Of a stretch of DNA of 64,000 nt, positions 1-8,581 are shown in pieces. Both the position numbers and the translations under genes were made by a program. The notes under the pieces were generated by a model. It had not been told where the DNA came from. It saw nothing but the letters and a program-made list of their open reading frames with translations, and made no database searches. The DNA comes from Pedobacter sp. BAL39 (lineage in GTDB: Bacteria; Bacteroidota; Bacteroidia; Sphingobacteriales; Sphingobacteriaceae). The first letter of the stretch is position 1. Every line of letters starts with the position of its first letter. The DNA is taken from assembly GCF_000170795.1 (NCBI RefSeq), contig NZ_ABCM01000001.1:372001-436000 (forward strand). Reading direction: 5' to 3'.

Positions 1-2424
1 CAAGGAAAGCTGAACTCGAAACCAACAGTGACCTTAAATGTATCTACAGGTATTTCCAAACGTGCCATTAAAGATTACGACATGGTCAACAATGATCAGT
101 ATTTTGAGCTCTATTGGGAAGCCTTAAGAAACAATCAGCTGGATCAGGGTAAGAACAGCGCCGATGCGGCGCAATATGCATCCGCAGAATTGGTCAACGC
201 CTTAAAAATTAACCCTTACGGCAGCGCCTATCCTCAGCCGGTAGGACTGGATGGTAAACTTGTTCCGGGAGCAGTCTCTTTATGGAATGACGACTGGACG
301 GAGTCACTTTCAAGAAACGGCGTACGCACGCAGGCAGAGATCGGCATCAGCGGGGGTAGTGAAGACTCTAAGTATTTCGTATCCGGTGGATACCTGGATG
401 ATAAAGGTTTTATCGTCGGATCAGGCTTCAAGAGGTATAACGCAAGGGTAAACTACAGCACCAAGGTGAACAAATGGTTTGAGGCAGGCTTCAATGTCGC
501 TGCAAATACCACCAGCCAGGATGCACCGCCACAATCCGACAGCGACCAGGGTAACTTTGCCAACTTCGGCAGGCTGGTATCTAACATATACCCCATTTAT
601 GAGCACAACCCCGATGGCAGCTTAAAACTTGATGCCAACGGAGAGAAGGTTTATGATTTTGGAAACTATCGCCCAAGTGCAGCCGCCACAGGAAACAACC
701 TCCTTGGATCCTCCGAGCTGAATAAATACAACAACAAACAAGACGCCATGATCTTCAGGGGCAACCTGCAGTTCAACCTGCTGGAAGGCCTGAAGCTGAA
801 AAGCAGTGCCAATGCAGATTATGTCAGCCGTCTGAACCACTCTTACATCAATCCGGCTTTCGGATCCGGTATCACCGGAAAAGGTTCTGTAACTAAGGGT
901 AGCTCCCGCTCAATGGGTATCACCATCAATAACCTGCTCGACTATACTTTCAAGATCGGTGATGTGCACAATTTTAATTTCCTCGGCGGACAGGAATTGT
1001 ACCTGCTGAATACTTCTGTGCTTTCAGGTTCGAGAAGTAACTTTGGCTTCCTTGGTAAAGATGAGCCCAATGCGGCTTCATTACTGAACAGCTTTACCGG
1101 CGGCTCAGATGAATACAAGCTGAGCAGTTTCCTCGGTAAGCTGGACTATAACTACGATCAGAAATATTTCTTCTCTGCCAGTTTCCGTAGAGATGGTTCT
1201 TCACGTTTCAGTCCGGACTCACGCTGGGGTAACTTCTGGTCCTTAGGTGCATCCTGGAATGCTACCGCCGAAGACTTCCTGAAGGAGACTACCTGGCTGA
1301 ACAATCTGACGGTACGTGCGAGTTATGGTGCACAAGGAAATGACAACCTGGGTAGTTATTATGCATACCAGGATCTGTATTCCATCTACAACAGTCTTGG
1401 CGAGGCAGGTCTGACCACTTCCAGGCTCCCAACACCGGGATTGAAATGGGAAAGTAACCTGAACTTCAATGCAGGCATCGACTTCGCCTTATTCGACAAC
1501 CGACTGAGCGGTACCTTCGAAGTCTATCAGCGTAAATCCAAAGACCTCCTGTTCAGCAGACCGCTGTCTCCCTCTCTGGGTTTTACCGCCATCGACGACA
1601 ACATCGGGTCGCTTAAAAACAATGGTTTCGAGGGACAGATCAACATCGTGCCCGTACTTACGGAGAACTTCAGGTGGGATTTTGGCATCAACTTCGGACA
1701 CTTCAAAAATAAAATCACGGAATTGCCACAGAAGGAGATCTTCTCCGGTACAGTTGGGCAGCTGGGTTCCACCAAAAAACTCGTTGTCGGCGGTTCTGTA
1801 TATGATTTTTTCATCCGCGAATGGGCCGGTGTCAATGCGACCACCGGAAAACCAGAATGGTATAAAACTAGTCCTGATGGCAGTAGAACGACCACATCGG
1901 TCTTTGCTGATGCAACGCAGTATTTCCAGGGATCAGCCCTACCTGATCTATATGGTGGTTTCAACAGTAATTTCAAATATAAACGTATAGAACTTTCCTT
2001 CCTCGTATCCTACAGCATCGGTGGAAAGATCCTCGATCTTGATGAGGTCATGATTTCTCACAACGGTGAGAGCCCTGGCAAAACCTGGTCCAGAGACATC
2101 CTGAACAGATGGACTCCGGAAAACACAAATACCGATGTACCACGTTTAAATACTCAGGCGACCAACTGGAACAGTGTATCAACAAGATTTTTGTATGATG
2201 CTACTTATGCACGGTTAAAAAACCTGAGTCTGGCCTATTCCCTGCCTGAACAATGGACTTCCCGCATCGGACTCAAGTCGGTAAAAGTCTCTGCACTTGC
2301 AGAGAATCTGGTCACCTTGTTCGGTCATGACGGACTGGATCCGGAGCAGGCTGTAGATGGCGTGACCTTTTACAGGTATCCGGCGCAGAAAACGATTTCA
2401 CTGGGCTTAAACGTATCCTTCTAA
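1..2424 (+). CDS. SusC/RagA-type TonB-dependent outer-membrane transporter, 5' end outside window
   Basis: The reading frame is open from base 1, and an in-frame GTG at 28 is not the true start, so this is the C-terminal ~808 residues of a protein that is normally 1000-1100 aa. The sequence is a TonB-dependent beta-barrel of the SusC/RagA family: many aromatic/Gly/Asn-rich strands, internal motifs such as SFRRDGSSRFSPDSRWG, and a C-terminal strand ending in aromatic-rich NVSF, as expected for BAM-dependent insertion. SusC proteins import large substrates (glycans, peptides) across the outer membrane using TonB energy, with a SusD lid lipoprotein. The SusD partner follows 42 bp downstream and a TlpA thioredoxin comes after it, so the three are probably one operon. 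The plug domain and any N-terminal STN signalling domain lie outside the window. Substrate unknown. Confidence 0.95.
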   Translation, partial: QGKLNSKPTVTLNVSTGISKRAIKDYDMVNNDQYFELYWEALRNNQLDQGKNSADAAQYASAELVNALKINPYGSAYPQPVGLDGKLVPGAVSLWNDDWTESLSRNGVRTQAEIGISGGSEDSKYFVSGGYLDDKGFIVGSGFKRYNARVNYSTKVNKWFEAGFNVAANTTSQDAPPQSDSDQGNFANFGRLVSNIYPIYEHNPDGSLKLDANGEKVYDFGNYRPSAAATGNNLLGSSELNKYNNKQDAMIFRGNLQFNLLEGLKLKSSANADYVSRLNHSYINPAFGSGITGKGSVTKGSSRSMGITINNLLDYTFKIGDVHNFNFLGGQELYLLNTSVLSGSRSNFGFLGKDEPNAASLLNSFTGGSDEYKLSSFLGKLDYNYDQKYFFSASFRRDGSSRFSPDSRWGNFWSLGASWNATAEDFLKETTWLNNLTVRASYGAQGNDNLGSYYAYQDLYSIYNSLGEAGLTTSRLPTPGLKWESNLNFNAGIDFALFDNRLSGTFEVYQRKSKDLLFSRPLSPSLGFTAIDDNIGSLKNNGFEGQINIVPVLTENFRWDFGINFGHFKNKITELPQKEIFSGTVGQLGSTKKLVVGGSVYDFFIREWAGVNATTGKPEWYKTSPDGSRTTTSVFADATQYFQGSALPDLYGGFNSNFKYKRIELSFLVSYSIGGKILDLDEVMISHNGESPGKTWSRDILNRWTPENTNTDVPRLNTQATNWNSVSTRFLYDATYARLKNLSLAYSLPEQWTSRIGLKSVKVSALAENLVTLFGHDGLDPEQAVDGVTFYRYPAQKTISLGLNVSF

Positions 2425-2466
2425 ACACCTCATCATTCAAAACAGGATGAATTAATTATCAAAGAC

Positions 2467-3945
2467 ATGAAAAAATCAATATATCAATCATTTTTCTACA
2501 CGTTAATTGCTGCCCTGCTGTTTACAGGCTGCAGTGACGAGTTTTTTGAGACCAGTCCGGCGGGCGACCTGACGGGATCTGAAACATTTGCCACAACCAC
2601 CAACATTGACGCGCTGATGAACGGCACCCTTCGCTACCTGATGGAATCCAGTACCTCGCAAGATAATCCAGGTTATGCAGCCATCATGCTGAGCCAGGAG
2701 GTGATGGGTGACGATGCGATCGCCCGCGATGGTGTTTATGGTTTCAGGGATTCTTATCCCTTTAAAGATCCTTATGACAATACCACAAGACGGGCATTGT
2801 TTTTCTGGAGCTTCCAATACAAGGTGATCGACAACTGCAACGGCATCATTGCCAATGTAGACAAGGCACAAGGTACAGATGATGAAAAGAAATACCTGAA
2901 AGGACAGGCACTGGCCCTGCGTGCATTTGTTTACCTGAACATGGTGCGCCAATACCAGTTCACTTATGCAAAAGATAAAACAGCAAAAGCCATCCCTGTC
3001 TATACTGAACCTACAAGCCCGACCACTCAACCAAAGTCAAGATCTACCGTAGAGCAAGTATACAACCAGGTTATCGCTGATTTAACACAGGCAGAGACCG
3101 CGCTGGTAGGCTTTAAACGACTGGTAAAAAACAGACTTGACCTTAACGTCGTTAAAGGGTTGCTTGCAAGAACTTACCTGACCACAGAACAATGGGCCCT
3201 GGCGGCTTCAAAAGCTAAGGAAGCACGCAGCGGATATGCCATCATGGAGCCAAATCAATATTCGCTGGGCTTCAATGATGTGAGCAATGTGGAATGGATC
3301 TGGGGACATCCTCAGCGCGCCGATCAGACCCTGGGTGGCGCCTCTTTCTTTGCTTATATCGATGTCACTCCTGCCGCAGGTTACAGAAGCATCATGCCTG
3401 ATCCTTATTTCAGGAACCTTTTCAGTGATCAGGATGTGCGCAAATCGCTGTTCCAGCTGGTTACCACTTCCACCGATCCGATGTACCGTTGGTATAAATA
3501 TAAAAAGTTTGTCGACAAGGCCGATCGCTCAGGAAATATTGTGCTGATGCGCTCCTCGGAGATGGCGTTAATTGAGGCTGAAAGCCGGGCCCGCTTATCC
3601 GAATTGCCCGCGGCGGTGACTGCCTTAAATGAGCTACGTACCAAAAGAGGGCTAACGGCTCTGGGAGAGACTGAGTTGGCCGCACCGGCATTGCTTGAAG
3701 AAATCCTTACAGAAAGAAGAAGAGAACTTTGGGGAGAAGGATTCCGTTTACCAGATATCCTGCGCCTGCAAAGGAGCGTTGTCAGAAAAGAGACAACAGA
3801 AACTTTTACTGCAGGTGGAAGCAATGTATTGGTGAAAGGTCATTATATCAGGGTATTCCCGGATAACAGTGCTTTTGTGGCCAACAGCCCTTATTACTTG
3901 TTTTCTATTCCAATAAATGAGATCAATACCAATCCAAATTTATAA
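2467..3945 (+). CDS. SusD/RagB-family nutrient-binding outer-membrane lipoprotein
   Basis: A 492-aa lipoprotein. The signal peptide ends in a lipobox with Cys at about residue 22 (LLFTGC), followed by an acidic stretch compatible with surface export in Bacteroidota. The body shows the helical TPR-type SusD architecture (repeats such as ALALRAFVYLNMVRQYQF and ALIEAESRARLSELPAAVTALNELRTKRG), and the C-terminal part has the usual TERRRELWGEGFRLPDILRL segment. Length is typical of SusD. It sits 42 bp after the SusC gene and 32 bp before a TlpA-like thioredoxin, so it is read as the extracellular lid and substrate-binding partner of that SusC. No substrate can be assigned, because no polysaccharide-degrading enzyme lies directly next to it. 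Confidence 0.95.
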   Translation: MKKSIYQSFFYTLIAALLFTGCSDEFFETSPAGDLTGSETFATTTNIDALMNGTLRYLMESSTSQDNPGYAAIMLSQEVMGDDAIARDGVYGFRDSYPFKDPYDNTTRRALFFWSFQYKVIDNCNGIIANVDKAQGTDDEKKYLKGQALALRAFVYLNMVRQYQFTYAKDKTAKAIPVYTEPTSPTTQPKSRSTVEQVYNQVIADLTQAETALVGFKRLVKNRLDLNVVKGLLARTYLTTEQWALAASKAKEARSGYAIMEPNQYSLGFNDVSNVEWIWGHPQRADQTLGGASFFAYIDVTPAAGYRSIMPDPYFRNLFSDQDVRKSLFQLVTTSTDPMYRWYKYKKFVDKADRSGNIVLMRSSEMALIEAESRARLSELPAAVTALNELRTKRGLTALGETELAAPALLEEILTERRRELWGEGFRLPDILRLQRSVVRKETTETFTAGGSNVLVKGHYIRVFPDNSAFVANSPYYLFSIPINEINTNPNL

Positions 3946-3977
3946 TTAAACTACGGAACGTATCCTCAACTATAAAA

Positions 3978-4973
3978 ATGAAAAATATGAAAATCACCGC
4001 ATCGATAGTCCTTGGAGCCCTGCTGATCAGTCAGGGGCTTCAGGCACAAAAACTGGAAAAAGTGACCATCACAGGAACGGTAAAAGGCGTATCCTCCGGA
4101 AAAATATACCTGCAGAAGTTCAACAATAAAATGTTTTCTTCAATTGATTCTGCAGAGTTGAAGAACGGCGCTTTCTCTTTTGATAAAAAACTGGAGCTGC
4201 CGGAACTTTATGGCATTGCCTTAAACCCGGATAAAAGTCCGCTGTACGTCTTTCTTGAGCCTGGAAAAGTAAATGTTACTGTTGATACCGCCAGCTATTT
4301 CCGCGGCAGCACCGTTACCGGATCTAAAAGTCAGGACCTGTTTACATCTTACAAACAACAGAAGGGTGTAGAGATCAATGCATTCATCAAGGAACATCCC
4401 TCATCTATTGTATCTGCTTACGTATTATACAGGGATTTTTCTTACAGGCTTACACCAGAACAGATCAACGAAAGCGTAGCACTGCTTGACCCCAAACTGA
4501 GCAGCACACCTTACGTGGCGTTGCTAAAGGACCTGGTAGGCGTATTGTCGACAGTAGCCATTGGCAAAACGGCACCAGACTTTACCTCCTCCGCTCCTGA
4601 TGGCACACAAGTGCGTTTATCTGACCACCGTGGAAAGTATCTGCTGGTAGATTTCTGGGCTGCGTGGTGCGGGCCTTGCCGCAGGGAAAACCCGAATGTA
4701 GTTGCCGCATGGAAAGCATACCATGATAAGGGTTTTGATGTGCTGGGTGTATCGCTAGACCACAGTAAAGGAGCCTGGGAAAAGGCGATCAAAGATGATG
4801 AACTGACCTGGACGCATGTTTCGGACCTTAAATTCTGGAACAGTGAACCGGCGAAGCTTTATGGTGTGAGGGCTATCCCTTCCAACGTGCTGATCGGCCC
4901 TGATGGTGTCATCGTTGCCCGTAATCTGCGTGGTGAAGACCTCAGCAAAACATTGGCAGAATTGCTCAAATAA
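3978..4973 (+). CDS. TlpA-like thiol-disulfide oxidoreductase with DUF4369-type N-terminus
   Basis: A 331-aa exported protein. A signal peptide covers residues 1-23 (cleavage near LQAQ). Residues ~28-120 form a beta-rich DUF4369-like domain, and ~195-331 a thioredoxin/AhpC-TSA fold with the active site WCGPC (Cys231/Cys234) inside DFWAAWCGPC. Such proteins act in the periplasm as disulfide reductases, for example in cytochrome c maturation or repair of oxidised exported proteins. This one is third in a SusC-SusD-TlpA series, an arrangement repeated in this window with two TlpA genes behind the second SusC/SusD pair. ATG at 3978 is used; a second ATG three codons later is also possible. The substrate is unknown, and a link to the transporter is inferred only from context. 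Confidence 0.9.
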   Translation: MKNMKITASIVLGALLISQGLQAQKLEKVTITGTVKGVSSGKIYLQKFNNKMFSSIDSAELKNGAFSFDKKLELPELYGIALNPDKSPLYVFLEPGKVNVTVDTASYFRGSTVTGSKSQDLFTSYKQQKGVEINAFIKEHPSSIVSAYVLYRDFSYRLTPEQINESVALLDPKLSSTPYVALLKDLVGVLSTVAIGKTAPDFTSSAPDGTQVRLSDHRGKYLLVDFWAAWCGPCRRENPNVVAAWKAYHDKGFDVLGVSLDHSKGAWEKAIKDDELTWTHVSDLKFWNSEPAKLYGVRAIPSNVLIGPDGVIVARNLRGEDLSKTLAELLK

Positions 4974-5015
4974 AAAATTTTCCATTACATTCGTTTTGAA
5001 AGTAAAGTAGCCGAT

Positions 5016-5792
5016 ATGAATGAATACGCCTTAGTTACCGGTGCCAGCAAAGGCATTGGCAGAGAAATCGCCCTTCAGCTTGCAGGAGCGGGCTACCAGC
5101 TTCTCCTGACAGCAAGATCGGAGGAAGAGCTGGCAGTATTATCGGCACTGATCAAAGCAAAATATAAAGTACAGGTCAGCTACCTGCCTTGTGACCTGGG
5201 TGCTCCAGGGGGTGCATCGCAGGTAGCCAGCTGGACGAAGGAACAAAAACTACCCTTGTCAATATTGATCAATAATGCAGGTTACGGCCTCTTTGGTGCA
5301 TTTGATCAGCTTGGTCTGAAAGATCAGCAGGACATGTTACACCTGAACATTGAAGCCGTCGTTTCCCTGACCCATCAGCTCCTGCCACTGCTAAAACAAC
5401 AAGCTCAATCTTATGTGCTCAACCTGGGCAGTACCGCCTCCTATCAGGCAGTCCCTTCCCTTGCCGTTTATTCAGCTACAAAAGCATTTATCCTTTCCTA
5501 TAGTCGCGGGTTAAGATACGAACTGAAAGGAAGCAACATATCAGTCACCTGCCTGTGCCCAGGCCCTACCGCCACCGGATTTGCCAGTCGCGCGGGCCTG
5601 GATGCCTTTGCCGAGCTTGCTGAAAAATTCAACATGTCTCCCGTTGACGTGGCAAAAGCAGGACTTCGGGCAATGTTTCGTAAAAAAGCAGAAGTTGTTC
5701 CGGGCTTCAGCAATCGTGTAGGAGCACTTGCCGCCAGCTTTCTGCCGAAGGTATTGGTAGAGCGTGTCGCTGCCAGTCTTTATAAGCTGTAA
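5016..5792 (+). CDS. short-chain dehydrogenase/reductase (classical SDR)
   Basis: A 258-aa NAD(P)-dependent oxidoreductase of the classical SDR family. The cofactor motif TGASKGIG is at residues 8-15 and NNAG at 86-89. The catalytic set is Ser139, Tyr152 and Lys156 (YSATK), followed by the usual PGPTATGF segment. The basic residue in TGASKG and the absence of an acidic residue after beta-2 are compatible with NADPH preference, but this is inference. It starts 42 bp after the thioredoxin gene on the same strand and may be co-transcribed. Closest in style to the DltE/YqjQ-type ketone or acyl reductases. Substrate unknown. Confidence 0.9.
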   Translation: MNEYALVTGASKGIGREIALQLAGAGYQLLLTARSEEELAVLSALIKAKYKVQVSYLPCDLGAPGGASQVASWTKEQKLPLSILINNAGYGLFGAFDQLGLKDQQDMLHLNIEAVVSLTHQLLPLLKQQAQSYVLNLGSTASYQAVPSLAVYSATKAFILSYSRGLRYELKGSNISVTCLCPGPTATGFASRAGLDAFAELAEKFNMSPVDVAKAGLRAMFRKKAEVVPGFSNRVGALAASFLPKVLVERVAASLYKL

Positions 5793-6153
5793 GACTTCAC
5801 CGATAATAACATCCTCCTGACATCGGCGCATTTCCTTGATAGCAGTGTATTTCCTTTACATTAGCTTGTTTCCCTGACATCGGCTTGTTCTCTGACATCG
5901 GCTTGTTTGGCTTCAATAACCTCTCCGTCATGAAACGATGATGGCCGGCAACAAACAATCTTACAATACAAGTATCATCCTGGTTTATCCAGGTTCTGCG
6001 ACAAACCATACACAGGACTACCAGACGTAAAACACTGTCTTTTAACCAGAAACAATCAAAAAACACCAGCATAAAAAAGATTTGCAAAAATATTTGTGAA
6101 TAGAATTATTTTACTACATTTGTAATGTCTACTAAATTAGTATACTTTGTTAA
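5793..6153. other. non-coding stretch between SDR gene and polycysteine leader
   Basis: I see no convincing gene here. The stretch has a cluster of short direct repeats near its left end (see 5817-5907) and becomes A/T-rich towards 6060-6150. Just before the leader ATG at 6154 there is a promoter-like TATACTTTG at 6141-6149. It resembles the Bacteroidota -7 box TAnnTTTG but with three bases rather than two between TA and TTTG. A TTTG at 6119-6122 sits at about the -33 distance. A 96-codon open frame on the minus strand is made mostly of the repeats and was not accepted as a gene. Confidence 0.5.
5817..5907. repeat. short degenerate direct repeats around CTGACATCGGC
   Basis: CTGACATCGGCTTGTT occurs twice, at 5874-5889 and 5892-5907, with an 18-bp period. 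A third, partial copy (CTGACATCGGCGCATT) begins at 5817, and a lone TTAGCTTGTTT sits at 5861-5871. The repeats follow the stop codon of the SDR gene by 25 bp. Function unknown; candidates are a regulator binding array or a decayed repeat. Confidence 0.6.
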
Positions 6154-6243
6154 ATGACACATACACAGCACATATCATATACATCGCGAATGCGAATGCC
6201 CATGTCTCCAGACAGGGCCTGCTGTTGTTGTTGCTGTTGTTGA
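6154..6243 (+). CDS. polycysteine leader peptide (candidate cysteine-responsive attenuator uORF)
   Basis: A 29-codon ORF from ATG 6154 to TGA 6241-6243. It starts MTHTQHISYTSRMRMP, continues MSPDRA, and ends in seven consecutive cysteine codons (TGC, TGT x3, TGC, TGT x2 at 6220-6240) directly before the stop. Seven Cys in a row immediately before a stop is very unlikely by chance. It is the hallmark of a leader whose translation slows when Cys-tRNA is short. Polycysteine leader ORFs acting as cysteine-responsive attenuators are known from mycobacteria; I know of no assigned case in front of a PhyH gene. The stop lies 93 nt before the PhyH start, and the last Cys codon is inside a perfect hairpin arm (6238-6268). 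Regulation by cysteine is inference from codon content and layout. Confidence 0.8.
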   Translation: MTHTQHISYTSRMRMPMSPDRACCCCCCC

Positions 6244-6268
6244 TCCACAACTTATTTTCTGATCAACA
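6238..6268 (+). promoter_or_regulatory. hairpin overlapping the end of the polycysteine leader
   Basis: The arm TGTTGATC (6238-6245) pairs perfectly with GATCAACA (6261-6268) around a 15-nt loop. The left arm covers the last Cys codon and the stop codon of the leader. A smaller competing stem, GTTG 6239-6242 with CAAC 6248-6251, is exclusive with it. A longer-range pairing of GGGCC (6215-6219, just before the Cys run) with GGCCC (6289-6293) is also possible. A ribosome stalled on the Cys codons would decide which stem forms. No T-run follows, so if it attenuates, the mechanism may be translational or Rho-dependent rather than an intrinsic terminator. Confidence 0.55.
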
Positions 6269-6336
6269 CCCATCTGCAGCTTTGTTGCGGCCCGGGTATT
6301 TTACAATTTCTCTTTACTAATTTAAATCAAGACATC

Positions 6337-7143
6337 ATGGAAAATTCATATCCAAGGTTCACCTTAGGTGAGCAAATTACGAACGAACAACAAGACTTTT
6401 TCAATAAAAACGGCTTCATCCATTTCAAAGGATTTATAAAAACCCAAACCGTCAGCGACATCATCAGAGCTTCAGAAGAAGTTCAGGATCAATGGATAGA
6501 AAAACAACGGATTAAAGTAAACGGCATTCCTGTCAAGTACGGCAAGGATTTGGACGGCAGCCCTATTGTGCAGCGTTTTGCTTTCATCAACCAGCACCAC
6601 GACCTGTTTGCAGAGCTCAGCCAGGATCCGCGTTTCGAGATCCTGCTAAAGCTGATTGGCGATGGCGCCCGCCTGGGAACAGAAGAGAAAGACGGCATGG
6701 TGCTTAACCATTATGTAAATGGGCCTGAGAGTAAGTTTACGCAGATGGGTTGGCATACCGACGGACTGCGGGATATTTTTCTCGGACAGAAGTTAAACCC
6801 AATGCTGAATGTGGGTATTCACCTCAGCACGCTAAGACCGGAGAATGGTGGACTGCGGGTATTGCCTGGCACCCACAAACAGGGAATATATAAAATGCTG
6901 TTCCATAAAAGATACTTTTTGGATAACAATGCGGATGCAAATGAACTGGCGATTACTCCGGAAGCTGGTGACCTTACCATTCACGATGGCCGTTTGTGGC
7001 ACCGTGTGGCACAGTCGCAGATCATAGGTGAAGAAAGCCGCCGCCGCGTCATCTACCTGCCGATTATTGCAGGAAAGTATGAGCCTAAAAATGAAAACAG
7101 TCCGACAGCCTTTTATCAGCGTTTTGCTGGCATCGTGAAATAA
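6337..7143 (+). CDS. PhyH-family Fe(II)/2-oxoglutarate-dependent dioxygenase
   Basis: A 268-aa cytosolic protein of the phytanoyl-CoA dioxygenase (PhyH) family. The iron-binding facial triad is visible as H140-x-D142 (GWHTDGLRD) and the distal His222 in IHDGRLWHRV, with nearby arginines for 2-oxoglutarate. The length suits PhyH-like enzymes. Members hydroxylate varied substrates (acyl-CoAs, halogenated or sulfonated compounds, secondary metabolites), so the substrate cannot be read from sequence. The gene is preceded by a leader peptide ending in seven Cys codons, which suggests control by cysteine or sulfur status. A di-iron hydroxylase-type gene follows 217 bp downstream on the same strand. 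A role in sulfur-limitation metabolism, for instance releasing sulfur from an organosulfur compound, is inference from the leader alone. Confidence 0.85.
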   Translation: MENSYPRFTLGEQITNEQQDFFNKNGFIHFKGFIKTQTVSDIIRASEEVQDQWIEKQRIKVNGIPVKYGKDLDGSPIVQRFAFINQHHDLFAELSQDPRFEILLKLIGDGARLGTEEKDGMVLNHYVNGPESKFTQMGWHTDGLRDIFLGQKLNPMLNVGIHLSTLRPENGGLRVLPGTHKQGIYKMLFHKRYFLDNNADANELAITPEAGDLTIHDGRLWHRVAQSQIIGEESRRRVIYLPIIAGKYEPKNENSPTAFYQRFAGIVK

Positions 7144-7302
7144 TCAGGTCATGCTCATCGCATTCATCATCACCTATCTTTTCCGTACCGGAAAGATTGA
7201 ACAATGTAAAAGGCTGCTGACATCAGATCTATACAGATATCCCTTCAGGTGGGGGTTCAGGAAATAATTTTCATTTTGTTTGGGCTTACGTTTTGTTTGG
7301 TA

Positions 7303-7326
7303 AAGTCAGGTCGGATGGCCTGACTT
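7303..7326 (+). promoter_or_regulatory. hairpin in the leader of the sterol-desaturase-family gene
   Basis: AAGTCAGG (7303-7310) and CCTGACTT (7319-7326) form a perfect 8-bp stem with an 8-nt loop. It ends 34 nt before the ATG at 7361. A near-consensus -7 box, TACGTTTTG, lies just upstream (about 7287-7295), so the hairpin would sit in the 5' UTR of a transcript starting there. No T-run follows. It could be a 5' stabiliser, an operator or a weak attenuator. Confidence 0.45.
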
Positions 7327-7360
7327 CAATTGATATTGCTAATGCTTTAAACATTGAATT

Positions 7361-8581
7361 ATGACCCATATTAACTATTTAGCTTTTGCCATTCCGGCAT
7401 TTTTCATCTTTCTATACCTGGAATACCAGCTGGCACGTCATCTGAATAAAACCTCAGTTTTCAAATACGAAAGTTCGGTTTCCAACCTCAGCATCGGCAT
7501 TGCCGAGCGTCTGTTGAACCTCTTCATCTCCGGTAGTTTCTATAGCCTGTTCTACTGGATCTATCAGCATCATGCCATTTTCAAGATCCCCAACGTCTGG
7601 TGGGTATGGGTACTGCTCATCCTGGTGACCGACCTCGTCTGGTATTGGTACCACAGACTTGGCCACCAGGTAAACGTCCTTTGGGCGGCGCACATCGTCC
7701 ATCATCAGAGTGAAGAATTTAACCTGACGGTTGCCGCCAGGATTACCGTATTTCAGGCACTGATCAGAAACCTCTTCTGGTGCGCCATTCCGTTCCTCGG
7801 TTTCCATCCGGCAATGGTCATAACGATACTGATGGTTCATGGTGCCTATTCGTTCTTTACGCACACGCAGCTCGTAAACAAGATCCCCTGGTTGGAATAT
7901 ATCCTCATCACCCCTGCCCTTCATGGTATCCACCATGCCAGTGATGAAAAGTACCTCGATAAAAACTATGGTGATGTTTTCGTATTCTGGGATAAGCTCT
8001 TTGGCACCTTTCAGAAAGAAGAAGAGAAGCCCAATTTCGGGCTTACCCATCCAGTAAAAAGCTACAGCTTTCTGTGGCAGCATTTTCATTATTACCTGGA
8101 ACTCCTGGAAGCGTGCCGACGCGCCCCGGCGTTTAAAGATAAGTTGCAGATCCTTTTTGGTAGTCCCGCGACCCTGGATCAGCAAATCCGCCCCAGCCTC
8201 GAAAAAAGATATCTCCAGCATAAAGCGAATCAGAACAACCGTTTTAAATTCAGAGGATACCTCAACCTGCAGGTCTTATCGTCTGTGCTGTTGCTGACAT
8301 TGACTACCGCATTTTACTCTTTTCTTGATGTTGCGGACAAACTGTTTGTCGTGCTCTTCATCTTATGCACCCTCGTCAATTGCGGTGCACTGATGGAGCA
8401 GCGACGCTGGATTTATTACCTGGAACACTTCCGGATCTTCATCCTGTTCACTTATATTTTCTGGAAGGCAGCCATGCCTGAATTTACCTTACTGGCACCA
8501 GTCGTACTGATTCTGATCGAACGGACCTTCAACATGAGGCAGTTGTATCTTCAGTATGTACTTAGGTATGAAGAGCGTTGA
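7361..8581 (+). CDS. sterol desaturase / fatty acid hydroxylase-family membrane di-iron enzyme
   Basis: A 406-aa integral membrane protein of the fatty acid hydroxylase superfamily (ERG3/alkylglycerol monooxygenase style). All three histidine clusters that bind the di-iron centre are present: H98RLGH102, H111IVHH115 and H188GIHH192. Hydrophobic segments lie near residues 5-22, 52-68, 80-97 and 138-160, with a further set of helices around 270-395 beyond the catalytic part. The C-terminal ~150 residues are a membrane extension also seen in bacterial homologues. The reaction would be O2-dependent hydroxylation of a lipid. It follows the PhyH dioxygenase on the same strand; two iron oxygenases side by side suggests a shared pathway, but the 217-bp gap with its own promoter-like box leaves co-regulation open. 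Confidence 0.88.
   Translation: MTHINYLAFAIPAFFIFLYLEYQLARHLNKTSVFKYESSVSNLSIGIAERLLNLFISGSFYSLFYWIYQHHAIFKIPNVWWVWVLLILVTDLVWYWYHRLGHQVNVLWAAHIVHHQSEEFNLTVAARITVFQALIRNLFWCAIPFLGFHPAMVITILMVHGAYSFFTHTQLVNKIPWLEYILITPALHGIHHASDEKYLDKNYGDVFVFWDKLFGTFQKEEEKPNFGLTHPVKSYSFLWQHFHYYLELLEACRRAPAFKDKLQILFGSPATLDQQIRPSLEKRYLQHKANQNNRFKFRGYLNLQVLSSVLLLTLTTAFYSFLDVADKLFVVLFILCTLVNCGALMEQRRWIYYLEHFRIFILFTYIFWKAAMPEFTLLAPVVLILIERTFNMRQLYLQYVLRYEER

Noticed and set aside
1527..1976. 150-codon open frame antisense to the first SusC gene
   Set aside because: It is entirely covered by the transporter coding sequence and lacks protein-like features; similar antisense frames over the RND, dnaE2 and ccsBA genes were dismissed for the same reason.
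5797..6087. 96-codon open frame on the minus strand downstream of the SDR gene
   Set aside because: Its C-terminal third is made of the local direct repeats and the rest has no protein-like pattern.
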